Made by a program: the position numbers and the translations under genes. Shown one piece after another: positions 1-6,262 of a stretch of DNA of 7,823 nt. The DNA lies in NCBI GenBank assembly GCA_964343975.1, contig CAYFLU010000155.1, positions 1 to 7,823 of the forward strand. The letters are read 5' to 3'. Positions within the stretch are counted from its first letter, which is position 1. Each line of letters begins with the position of its first letter. Source of the stretch: SCUN01 sp964343975 (GTDB taxonomy: Bacteria > Acidobacteriota > Vicinamibacteria > Vicinamibacterales > SCN-69-37). A model generated the notes under the pieces. The model worked only from the letters and a program-made list of their open reading frames with translations. It was not told the DNA's origin and ran no database searches.

Positions 1-150
1 GATAGTCCACAGCACACCTCTCGGTGAAACGAGCCCTACCAACGCCAGAAGACCTACGACCTCAAATCTCTTTAATATCGTGGGGAATATACATTCATTC
101 CACCGGTTTGCAAGAGTACTCGTCCGAACTCGACTTCTTAGGCCGCCTAC
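1..150. other. Non-coding left edge, lower GC, no gene recognised
   Basis: This stretch lies beyond the stop codon of the DUF2400 gene and is clearly less GC-rich than the rest of the window, especially around 60-120. No translation in any frame looks like a known protein. It contains short inverted repeats, such as CTCG/CGAG at 20-23 and 30-33, but no stem followed by a T-run that would pass as an intrinsic terminator for the operon ending at 151. I looked for tRNA, tmRNA, RNase P RNA and SRP RNA landmarks and found none. The most economical reading is an intergenic region carrying the promoter and leader of a leftward gene outside the window. Confidence 0.5.
86..113 (-). promoter_or_regulatory. 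Possible sigma-70-type promoter, leftward
   Basis: Read on the minus strand there is TTGCAA (113-108), a 16-nt spacer and TATATT (91-86). The -10 matches TATAAT at 5 of 6 positions and the -35 matches TTGACA at 4 of 6. It sits in the most AT-rich part of an otherwise GC-rich window. Transcription would start near position 79 and run off the left edge. About 55-70 nt further on, a GAGAGG Shine-Dalgarno-like sequence (22-17) precedes GTG (10-8) by 6 nt, which could be the start of a leftward gene of which only about three codons are visible. This is motif matching only. Confidence 0.3.
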
Positions 151-945
151 CTACCCCCCCTTCGGCCGACAGTGCGGCTTCAGCGGGCAGTGGGTATCGC
201 GCTGAGTGGTGCCGTGGCCGCAACTGCCCATCATCCCGAGATGACAGAGCGAGAAGTCGTAACGGACGGGATCTGACGGATCCAGCTTGCGCAGCGCGGA
301 CGTGATGTCCGCCGCCATCTTCCAGCCCGGCGACGCACGACGCGTGAGCCGGAGACACTTGCCGACGCGAATGGTGTGAGTGTCGAGCGGCACGAGCAAC
401 TTCGACGCGGGGATCAACGACCAGCCTCCCGGATCCACACCGTCGCGCCGGATCATCCAACGCAGAAACAGATTCATGCGCTTGCAGGCCGAGCCGGTCG
501 AGGGCCGCGCAAAAAAGTAGCTCTTGCCGCCGCGCGCCGCGAACTGCTCGATGGCCGCCGCAAGATCCTCGTGCAACGGGTCGTACCCGGACGCGAAACA
601 CGCCTCGATCGACCCGAACTCGTCAAGCATGCGACGGAGCGTGACAAAGAGCGCGGTCACTTCCTTGCCGCGCACCCATCGATGCACGAACCATGCGAAT
701 CGCGGCCCATCACGCCGCGCGTCGAACTGTCGCACGAACGCCGCGGGCGACGCCCCCATGAGCCCGATCACCGTCTCGATCGACGCCATGACCGACGCGA
801 CGCGGCCAAACGCCAGGCCCGCCGCAATGAAGGCGACGATCTCGCGATCGCGCACATCCGAATACCGGCGGACGATCTGGATCGGGTCCGCAGCCGTATC
901 GGGCGCGTTGAAGCTGTCGTAGAGCTGGTCGAGGGCGGCTTTCAC
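151..945 (-). CDS. TIGR02757 / DUF2400 family protein
   Basis: This 264-residue protein resembles the TIGR02757 (DUF2400) family, whose biochemical function I cannot state with certainty. Family landmarks seen are RYSDVRDREIVAFIAAGLAFGR (about 27-48), a central KRMNLFLRWMIR (155-166), and LVPLDTHTIRVGKCLRLTRR (184-203). The last recalls the helix-hairpin-helix DNA glycosylase fold, where a PLDTH-type segment is followed by helices. The C-terminus carries four cysteines, C234-X7-C242-X10-C253-X5-C259, ending in CPLKPHC, which resembles the iron-sulfur cluster loop of EndoIII/MutY enzymes although the spacing differs. The start is a GTG at 945; a stop at 975-973 limits any extension, no other ATG, GTG or TTG lies between in frame, and no strong Shine-Dalgarno is visible. 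It follows pyrE by 48 nt on the same strand and is probably co-transcribed, although no pyrimidine role is evident. Confidence 0.85.
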   Translation of the reverse strand: MKAALDQLYDSFNAPDTAADPIQIVRRYSDVRDREIVAFIAAGLAFGRVASVMASIETVIGLMGASPAAFVRQFDARRDGPRFAWFVHRWVRGKEVTALFVTLRRMLDEFGSIEACFASGYDPLHEDLAAAIEQFAARGGKSYFFARPSTGSACKRMNLFLRWMIRRDGVDPGGWSLIPASKLLVPLDTHTIRVGKCLRLTRRASPGWKMAADITSALRKLDPSDPVRYDFSLCHLGMMGSCGHGTTQRDTHCPLKPHCRPKGG

Positions 946-993
946 GAGTACCGCATCATAGTCCGCGCTCGCCTATGAGCCGTCGCGCGCTCG

Positions 994-1617
994 TCAGAAC
1001 TTCGTGATCGGCTGACCGCGCTTGCACATCGTGCACGTGGCCGCCGCTTCGTTGTCCGGCGCCTTGTACTCCGCCAGCGCGTAGTTCTCCACACCGAGGT
1101 CGACCATGGCCTCCATGCGGTCATAGATCTGCGCCGTCGCGATCACGTGTCCGCCGGCCGCTTCGATAAGCGCTTTGGCCTTCTCGAACGTCTTGCCCGT
1201 ATTCCGCACGTCGTCGACGAGCAGCACATTCCGTCTCGCGAGCACGCTCTTGTAGGCCTCGCGAATGACGAGCGCGCCGTCGGTGTCCTGCGAGATCGGC
1301 GCGAACGAGCACTGCGGCAACGTGAGGCTGCGCTTGCCGTCCATCAATCCCGCCACGGTATGGGCGAGGAGCGCGCCGCCCATGACCGGTCCGGCCACGA
1401 CTTCCGTCGTGCCAATCACGGTATCGGGCAACACATCGATGACGTCCTGCGCGAAACGCCAGATCGCCGACGGCTGACGAAAGAGACGATGCGGATTCAG
1501 GTAGACCGCTCCGTGATAGCCGTTGCCGTAGTCGAAGTGGCCGTCGACCATGAGCACTTCGTAGTCCTTCAGGTTCTGCAGCGCCTGACGCCGCACGTCA
1601 TCTCGTCTCGTACTCAT
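994..1617 (-). CDS. pyrE: Orotate phosphoribosyltransferase, Thermus-type
   Basis: The 207-residue product is a type I phosphoribosyltransferase that would convert orotate and PRPP to OMP and pyrophosphate in the cytosol. Seen in the sequence are an N-terminal GHFDYGNGYHGAVYLNP (26-42), corresponding to the HF-x-L-x-S-G-x-H-x-x-Y region of PyrE, the VVAGPVMGGALLAHTVA segment (73-89), and the PRPP-binding signature VLLVDDVRNTGKTF (131-144) with both Asp residues and the T-G-x-T loop. The C-terminus CTMCKRGQPI (195-204) resembles the C-x-x-C-x-x-G-x-P tail of Thermus-type PyrE (TIGR01367). The classical RKExKxHG catalytic loop is not present; IREAYKSVLARR occupies the place. The ATG at 1617 overlaps the pyrC stop by 4 nt (ATGA), and the operon context supports PyrE over another phosphoribosyltransferase. 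Function is inferred from family and context. Confidence 0.87.
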   Translation of the reverse strand: MSTRRDDVRRQALQNLKDYEVLMVDGHFDYGNGYHGAVYLNPHRLFRQPSAIWRFAQDVIDVLPDTVIGTTEVVAGPVMGGALLAHTVAGLMDGKRSLTLPQCSFAPISQDTDGALVIREAYKSVLARRNVLLVDDVRNTGKTFEKAKALIEAAGGHVIATAQIYDRMEAMVDLGVENYALAEYKAPDNEAAATCTMCKRGQPITKF

Positions 1618-2921
1618 CGAAAGCGCTCCGCGCCGGTCACGGCGTCATTCACAAACACCACACGGCCACCGACGATCGTCGCCGCGGCCACACCGGTCAG
1701 CTCCCAGCCGTCGAACGGCGTGTTCTTCGACTTCGACTTCAGCGCCGCGGCGCGCACGGTGACCGGCGCCTCCGGCGCGATCACGGTGATGTCCGCAACG
1801 CCGCCTTCCACGAGCGTGCCGCCAGGAATATTGAGGATCCGCGCCGGCGCCGCGCTCAGCAGCTCCACGAGCCGCGGCCAGCTGACGATGCCCGGCACGA
1901 TCAACTTCGACACGCAGAGCGGAATCGCGGTCTCGCACCCGACGATGCCAAACGGCGCGCGGTCGAACTCGAGCGCCTTCTCGTCGGCGTGATGCGGCGC
2001 ATGGTCGGTCGCGATCACGTCGATCGAGCCGTCGCGCAGCCCTTCGAGCATCGCGTCGCGGTCGGCCGCTTCACGCAGCGGCGGGTTCATCTTCGTGTTC
2101 GTGTCGTAGCCGCGGATCGCCTCATCGGTCAGCGTGAAGTGATGCGGCGCCACTTCGCAGGTCACGCGGATGCCGCGCTCCTTGCCGGTGCGCACCGCCC
2201 GCAGCGTCTGCCGCACGCTCATGTGCGCGATGTGCACGTGGCCGCCGGTCAGTTCCGCGAGCGAGATGTCGCGCTCGGCCATGATCGACTCGGCGCAGGC
2301 CGGAATGCCCTTGAGTCCGAGCATCGCGGCGATCGGCCCCTCGTGCGCCACGCCGTCGCCCTTGAGCGACGGGTCTTCGCAGTGCTCGATCACCGGCATC
2401 TTGAACATCGCCGCGTACTCGAGCGCGCGCCGCATCAGGAGCGCCGTGGCCACCGGCTTGCCGTCATCGGTGATCGCCACGCAGCCGGCGGCCTTGAGGT
2501 CGCCGATCTCGGTCAGCTTCTCGCCGCCGGAGTTGAGCGACACCGCGCCGATCGGATACACACGCGCGAGCGCCACTTCCGCCGCGCGCTTCATCATGAA
2601 GTGCGTGATGCCGGCCTGATCGTTCACCGGCGTCGTGTTCGGCATGCACGCCACGGCCGTGAAGCCGCCGGCCACCGCCGATTCAAGCCCGGTCTGGATC
2701 GTCTCCTTGTGCTCCTGCCCCGGTTCGCGCAGATGCACGTGCATGTCGATGAGGCCCGGCGTCACGAGAAAGCCGGTCGGCACCTCGATGACCGTCGCGC
2801 CCGTCGTGGGCAGGTTCTTGCCGATCTTCGCGATGCGATCGCCGTCGATGAGGATGTCGAAGTGGCCGTCACGGCCCGCGACGGGGTCCACGACCCGGCC
2901 GCCCTTGAGTAGCGTTTTCAT
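1614..2921 (-). CDS. pyrC: Dihydroorotase, class I
   Basis: This 435-residue amidohydrolase cyclises N-carbamoyl-L-aspartate to dihydroorotate, the third step of UMP synthesis, in the cytosol. The metal-binding set of class I dihydroorotases is complete: H61 and H63 in DMHVHLRE (59-66), the bridging Asp in ITDDGKP (150-156), H180 in VIEHCED, H230/H233 in HVHIAH (228-233), and D306 in ATDHAPHH (304-311). The substrate-contacting segment CMPNTTPVND (92-101) is also present. The C-terminal part, NTPFDGWELTG to the end, is the small beta domain typical of amidohydrolases. Length is normal for the family. It overlaps pyrB upstream and pyrE downstream by 4 nt each, so translation is probably coupled. 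Because all catalytic residues are kept, it should be active and not the inactive PyrC' type that serves only as a scaffold for aspartate carbamoyltransferase. Confidence 0.97.
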   Translation of the reverse strand: MKTLLKGGRVVDPVAGRDGHFDILIDGDRIAKIGKNLPTTGATVIEVPTGFLVTPGLIDMHVHLREPGQEHKETIQTGLESAVAGGFTAVACMPNTTPVNDQAGITHFMMKRAAEVALARVYPIGAVSLNSGGEKLTEIGDLKAAGCVAITDDGKPVATALLMRRALEYAAMFKMPVIEHCEDPSLKGDGVAHEGPIAAMLGLKGIPACAESIMAERDISLAELTGGHVHIAHMSVRQTLRAVRTGKERGIRVTCEVAPHHFTLTDEAIRGYDTNTKMNPPLREAADRDAMLEGLRDGSIDVIATDHAPHHADEKALEFDRAPFGIVGCETAIPLCVSKLIVPGIVSWPRLVELLSAAPARILNIPGGTLVEGGVADITVIAPEAPVTVRAAALKSKSKNTPFDGWELTGVAAATIVGGRVVFVNDAVTGAERFR

Positions 2922-3862
2922 GATTCTGCCTGCTCGCCTCCGGCGAGGAGATACAACACGGCCATGCGCACGGCGACGCCGTTGGCCACCTGATCGAGGA
3001 TCACCGACTGATTCCCGTCCGCCACGTCGCTGGCGATTTCCACGCCGCGGTTCATCGGCCCGGGATGCATCACGATCGCGTCGGCCTTCGCGCGCGACAG
3101 GCGCTCGGCCGTGAGTCCGAAGAGCGTGAAGTACTCGCGCACCGACGGCAGGAAGAGCCCGTGCATGCGCTCGTGCTGCACGCGGAGCATCATCACGACG
3201 TCCGCGCCGTCACACGCGGCATCGATCGACGACGTCGTCTCGACGCCCATCCGGTCGAGCCCGTGCGGAATCAGCGTTGGGGGACCGCACGCGATCACCG
3301 ACGCGCCCATGCGCGGCAGGAGCAGCGCATTCGAGCGCAGCACGCGGCTGTGGGCCAGGTCGCCGACGATCGCCACGCGCAAGCCGGCCAGCCGGCCCTT
3401 GTGCTCGCGAATCGTGAACGCGTCGAGCAGCGCCTGCGTCGGATGCTCGTGCGTGCCGTCGCCCGCGTTGATGATGCTCGACCGGCACACGCGCGACAGC
3501 ACGTGCGCCGCGCCCGAGCACTGATGCCGGACCACGATCATGTCGGGCTGCATGGCCTCGAGCGTCTTCGCCGTGTCGATCAGCGTTTCGCCCTTCACCA
3601 CGCTCGACCCGGCCGTCGTCATGCCCATCGTGTCCGCGCTGAGGCGCTTCTCCGCGAGCTCGAACGACAAGCGCGTGCGCGTGCTGGCTTCGAAGAAGAG
3701 GTTCACGACGGTGCGACCGCGGAGCGCGGGCACTTTCTTGATCGACCGGGTGCCGACTTCCTTCATGGCCACGGCCGTGTCGAGAATCAGGCGGATCTCG
3801 TCCGGCGTCAGCTCTTCAATGCCGAGCAGATGCCGGCTGCGGAGGGTGGCGATCTCGCTCAT
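2918..3862 (-). CDS. pyrB: Aspartate carbamoyltransferase catalytic subunit
   Basis: The 314-residue enzyme joins carbamoyl phosphate and L-aspartate to give carbamoyl-aspartate, the committed step of de novo pyrimidine synthesis. The carbamoyl-phosphate loop STRTR lies at 60-64, the lysine supplied from the neighbouring subunit is in VKGET (89-93), and R112 is in VVRHQCSG. The HPTQALLD segment is at 140-147 and the HSR loop at 171-173. Aspartate-binding residues are R227 and Q229 in MLRVQHER, and HPGPMNRGVEI (266-276) is the family's C-terminal signature. No regulatory pyrI gene lies nearby, so allosteric control of the E. coli type is unlikely; control probably acts through PyrR. The ATG at 3862 overlaps the pyrR stop by 4 nt and the 3' end overlaps pyrC by 4 nt. 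One small variation is HQCSG in place of the usual HPSSG. Confidence 0.97.
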   Translation of the reverse strand: MSEIATLRSRHLLGIEELTPDEIRLILDTAVAMKEVGTRSIKKVPALRGRTVVNLFFEASTRTRLSFELAEKRLSADTMGMTTAGSSVVKGETLIDTAKTLEAMQPDMIVVRHQCSGAAHVLSRVCRSSIINAGDGTHEHPTQALLDAFTIREHKGRLAGLRVAIVGDLAHSRVLRSNALLLPRMGASVIACGPPTLIPHGLDRMGVETTSSIDAACDGADVVMMLRVQHERMHGLFLPSVREYFTLFGLTAERLSRAKADAIVMHPGPMNRGVEIASDVADGNQSVILDQVANGVAVRMAVLYLLAGGEQAES

Positions 3863-4389
3863 CCTTCCACCTCCACTTCATCGCGGCCGTCGATTTCGAC
3901 GAGGTGTACGCTCACCTTCTCTTTGCGCGACGTGGGCACGTTCTTGCCGACGTAGTCGGCGCGGATCGGCAGCTCGCGGTGCCCGCGGTCGATCAGAACC
4001 ACGAGCTGAATCGTGCGCGGCCGGCCGAAGTCGATGAGTGCATCGAGCGCCGACCGGATCGTGCGGCCCGTATACAGCACGTCGTCCACGAGCAGCACGT
4101 GCTTGCCGTCGAGATCAAACGGGATGTCGGTGGAGCGCACGAGCGGCTGCAGGCCGACATCGTGGCGCAGGAGGTCGTCGCGATAGAGCGTGATGTCGAG
4201 CACACCGGTCGGCACGTCCGCGCCGGTGATCTCCTTGAGGCAGGCCGCCAGCCGGCGTGCGATCGGCACACCGCGGGTCCGGATCCCCACGAGACGAATG
4301 TCTTCAATGCCTTGATTGTGTTCGAGGATTTCGTGCGCGATTCGCGTGAGGCTTTTCGCCACACGATCGGCGTTCATGACGACGGGCAT
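3859..4389 (-). CDS. pyrR: Bifunctional pyr operon regulator / uracil phosphoribosyltransferase
   Basis: The 176-residue protein is a PyrR: a UMP-sensing RNA-binding regulator that usually also has uracil phosphoribosyltransferase activity. Seen are LVGIRTRGVPIARRLA (33-48), DITLYRDDL (65-73), the PRPP-binding signature VLLVDDVLYTGRTIR (98-112), and the PyrR hallmark LIDRGHRELPIRADYVGKNVPTS (132-154), which separates PyrR from Upp and PyrE. Length fits the family (about 180). Of two in-frame ATGs, the one at 4389 is preferred because the AAGAGGTGA Shine-Dalgarno lies just upstream; the second, at 4377, would leave it about 12 nt further away. It is the first gene of the pyrRBCE cluster, 64 nt after the phosphatase-like gene. 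Its own leader holds a PyrR-binding-loop candidate, so autogenous control of the whole operon is expected. Confidence 0.96.
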   Translation of the reverse strand: MPVVMNADRVAKSLTRIAHEILEHNQGIEDIRLVGIRTRGVPIARRLAACLKEITGADVPTGVLDITLYRDDLLRHDVGLQPLVRSTDIPFDLDGKHVLLVDDVLYTGRTIRSALDALIDFGRPRTIQLVVLIDRGHRELPIRADYVGKNVPTSRKEKVSVHLVEIDGRDEVEVEG

Positions 4390-4392
4390 CGG

Positions 4393-4401
4393 TCACCTCT
4401 T
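4393..4401 (-). promoter_or_regulatory. Shine-Dalgarno of pyrR
   Basis: AAGAGGTGA on the minus strand matches the anti-Shine-Dalgarno well, with 6 nt between AAGAGG and the ATG at 4389. It decides the choice of the upstream ATG. It directly abuts the 3' arm of the 4402-4421 hairpin, so a protein bound to that hairpin could block ribosome entry. Confidence 0.75.
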
Positions 4402-4421
4402 CCCGCCCTCACGGGGGCGGG
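4402..4421 (-). promoter_or_regulatory. Predicted PyrR-binding loop in the pyrR leader
   Basis: On the minus strand a perfect 7-bp stem CCCGCCC/GGGCGGG closes the hexaloop CCGTGA. The top of the hairpin reads CCCGTGAGG, matching all fixed positions of the CCNGNGAGG core of the PyrR-binding loop described for Bacillus-type pyr leaders. With five C residues on the 5' side against three G residues, a register with a bulged C is also possible, which recalls the internal bulge of known loops. The 3' arm runs straight into the pyrR Shine-Dalgarno. No T-run follows, so it is not an intrinsic terminator in this direction. PyrR in Mycobacterium smegmatis is known to repress translation by such an arrangement; the same mode is inferred here. 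Confidence 0.7.
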
Positions 4422-4453
4422 TTAAAGAGCATCAAGAGGATATCGTACTTGCC

Positions 4454-6244
4454 CTACCGTTCGTGCGTCGCGATGAAGGTCAGCGGTTTGCCGAGCGTGA
4501 ACGGGAGCTCGAAGATGTCGGTGCGGGCATAGCCGTCCATGTCGCGGCCGATCGGCACGCCGAGGTAATAGAGGACCGTCGGCGCCAGGTCGACGATCGA
4601 TCCGCGCGGGAACTCGCCGGCGCTCACGTTGCCGCCATACGCGAGGAGAAACCCCTCCGGCGCTGCATCGTGCGTGCCCGACGCGCGCGGGAGCGGCAGT
4701 ACGCGGCTGATCAGCGCGGTCGGCAACGACACCACGTCCATGCCCCACCCCGACACGATCAGGAACAGGTCCCCCGGCGCCAGTTCCGCCATCGCCAGCC
4801 GCACCTGCTCATCGAGCCACTCGAAGTAGCGGTCGATCGTGCCGCCGTAGCGTTTGCGGTCGTCGTCGCTCACGTTGCGCGTGAGGCTCGCCAGGCGGGC
4901 CGGCTCCGTGTATTCGAAATACGCGTGCGAGAGCGCGTCGATGCCCGTGTAGCGCACCGCGGAAAACGGCACCGAGAACTGCACCCGCAACTCGGCCATC
5001 GCGTCGCGATAGCTGCGGTCCCACCGCACTTGTCCGATGAGCGGCGTCGAGGGCACTGGCGTGGTGTCGTCGGCCATCGCCTCCGGCCACGGCACCGACT
5101 GCAACCGGTCGAACACGTCACGCGCGATCTCGGCGGCCGTGGTCGGCGCGCCATACGTCGAGTCGTCGAGCCGCAACGGCGATCGCGACGCCGCCTCGAA
5201 GTGATCGCTGATCGTGAAGCCGCGGGCCGCTTTGGCCGGCGTCGTGAGCGGCCAGCGCACCACGCCGGCGCCCAGCTGGTAGTCGGCCAAAATGTCCCAC
5301 AGCGGCCGCGCGCGCAGTGTCTCCGCGCCCGCATCCGGCGCCGTCACGAAGCCGAACTCCACGAGTCCCTGCGCAAGACAGTAGTCGGGGAGCAGATTCA
5401 CGACGTCGGTGTCGGTCGGATTGGCGACGTACAGCTTCGAGGAGCGCACGCCGCTCTTCGGCGGATACTTGCCGGTCGCCGCGGCGGCCCACACCGGCTC
5501 GGGCTGCGTCGGCTTCAGTGTGGCGAGCGGGACGATGGCGCCACGGTCGAGGAGTTTGCCGAAGTTCGGCAGATGTCCGGCCGCCACGCGCACGCGGATG
5601 TAGCCGAGCGACGCGCCGTCGAGCATCATCAGCCGCACCGCCGGCGGGCGCGCTTCGAGGAGCGCCGGGGTCGGACGCGACAGCGTCGGCAATTGGCGGG
5701 AGCGGGGCGAAGACACCGCAGGCACCGCCACGTCGCCCACGCCACGCGTGAGCAGCGGCCCGATCATCGACACGCCCATCACGAGCGTGAGCAGCACACC
5801 GGTCGGCCGGCCGCCACGCTTGAAGATGAACCGCAGCACCGCCGTGATGAAGAGCAGCACCGCGCACACGGTCATCGTCCACGCGCCGGCGCGCAGACGG
5901 TCGGCGGCGCCATCATCGAGCACCGCGCGGAGCCCGCGCAGGTTCGCCCACATGATCCACGACATCAGCGCGGTGAACGCCGCGCTGATCCACGCGAGCA
6001 CGCGCACGCTCAGCCAGCCGGCGCGCAGGGGCAGGAGCAGAACGACGTCGCGGACGAAGAGGAGGAGCCAGACGACCGCGGTGAGGAGCACGCCGTAGAA
6101 CCCCATCACCGCGAGGGCCCAGTGCACCGCGGTCATCGACGCGATCGGCACCTGCGGATTCAGCGCGAGCACCAGCGCGGTCACGTACGCCGACCCGAGC
6201 AGGCCGACGACCACCGCGTTGGTGAACATGCGCAGGAATCGCAT
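4454..6244 (-). CDS. Membrane-anchored alkaline-phosphatase-superfamily protein
   Basis: This 596-residue protein has about five N-terminal membrane segments (roughly 7-28, 38-64, 78-101, 119-141, 147-166). Positive charges at the N-terminus, R75/R81 and FKRGGR (141-146) place the C-terminal domain outside the cytoplasm. Residues about 203-580 form a type I phosphodiesterase/AlkP fold: D209 in MMLDGAS, a candidate nucleophile T246 in KPTQPEPVWAAAATGKYP, D436 and H440 in GIDALSH, H525 in GTHDAAPEGF, and the closing DLAPTVLYYLGVP (552-564). The usual Asp-His of the S-D-H-G motif is replaced by Gly499-Trp500 (VSGWGMD), so one metal site looks incomplete and activity is uncertain. The substrate is unknown. 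The ATG at 6244 gives a short basic N-terminus before the first membrane segment; a second ATG at 6229 is possible, and neither has a clear Shine-Dalgarno. It lies between two halves of the pyrimidine gene set. Confidence 0.85.
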   Translation of the reverse strand: MRFLRMFTNAVVVGLLGSAYVTALVLALNPQVPIASMTAVHWALAVMGFYGVLLTAVVWLLLFVRDVVLLLPLRAGWLSVRVLAWISAAFTALMSWIMWANLRGLRAVLDDGAADRLRAGAWTMTVCAVLLFITAVLRFIFKRGGRPTGVLLTLVMGVSMIGPLLTRGVGDVAVPAVSSPRSRQLPTLSRPTPALLEARPPAVRLMMLDGASLGYIRVRVAAGHLPNFGKLLDRGAIVPLATLKPTQPEPVWAAAATGKYPPKSGVRSSKLYVANPTDTDVVNLLPDYCLAQGLVEFGFVTAPDAGAETLRARPLWDILADYQLGAGVVRWPLTTPAKAARGFTISDHFEAASRSPLRLDDSTYGAPTTAAEIARDVFDRLQSVPWPEAMADDTTPVPSTPLIGQVRWDRSYRDAMAELRVQFSVPFSAVRYTGIDALSHAYFEYTEPARLASLTRNVSDDDRKRYGGTIDRYFEWLDEQVRLAMAELAPGDLFLIVSGWGMDVVSLPTALISRVLPLPRASGTHDAAPEGFLLAYGGNVSAGEFPRGSIVDLAPTVLYYLGVPIGRDMDGYARTDIFELPFTLGKPLTFIATHER

Positions 6245-6262
6245 GCCGATATACTGTCTCAA
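6245..6262. promoter_or_regulatory. 18-nt divergent start region with overlapping -10-like boxes
   Basis: Only 18 nt separate the start codons of the phosphatase-like gene (leftward) and pyrK (rightward). On the plus strand TATACT (6250-6255) matches the -10 consensus at 5 of 6 positions and would place the transcript start near 6262, next to the GTG at 6263. On the minus strand the overlapping TATATC (6253-6248) could serve the leftward gene, with the transcript starting at or just inside its first codons. No convincing -35 and no Shine-Dalgarno are seen for either gene. A leaderless pyrK message is the simplest reading, but the call rests on short motifs. Confidence 0.35.

Noticed and set aside
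15..26. A second PyrR-binding loop on the minus strand (ACCGAGAGG resembles CCNGNGAGG).
   Set aside because: One fixed position of the core is wrong, the stem is only 4 bp and it folds as a GAGA tetraloop rather than a hexaloop. The resemblance comes mainly from a Shine-Dalgarno-like GAGAGG.
24..305. Small plus-strand open frame of 93 codons at the left edge.
   Set aside because: It overlaps the DUF2400 gene on the opposite strand over half its length, has no recognisable domain, and has no ribosome-binding site.
344..351. The local residues SDH in the phosphatase-like protein (residues 346-348) as the missing metal motif.
   Set aside because: They are numbered along the protein and lie well before the GIDALSH motif, whereas the true motif should come after it and after a hydrophobic strand; that position is occupied by VSGWGMD.
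376..978. Plus-strand open frames of 130-200 codons opposite the DUF2400 gene.
   Set aside because: Arg/His-rich shadow translations of a GC-rich gene; the minus-strand product has clear family motifs.
4402..4421. The GC-rich hairpin as an intrinsic terminator of the phosphatase-like gene.
   Set aside because: In that gene's direction the stem is followed by AAGAGGTGA, not a T-run, and the loop matches the PyrR-binding core; a regulatory leader element fits better.
4316..6262. Very long plus-strand open frame reading through into pyrK (over 900 codons in total).
   Set aside because: The part before 6263 is antisense to the phosphatase-like gene, rich in Arg and His with low-complexity composition, and matches no domain. 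It is a high-GC shadow that happens to be in frame with pyrK.
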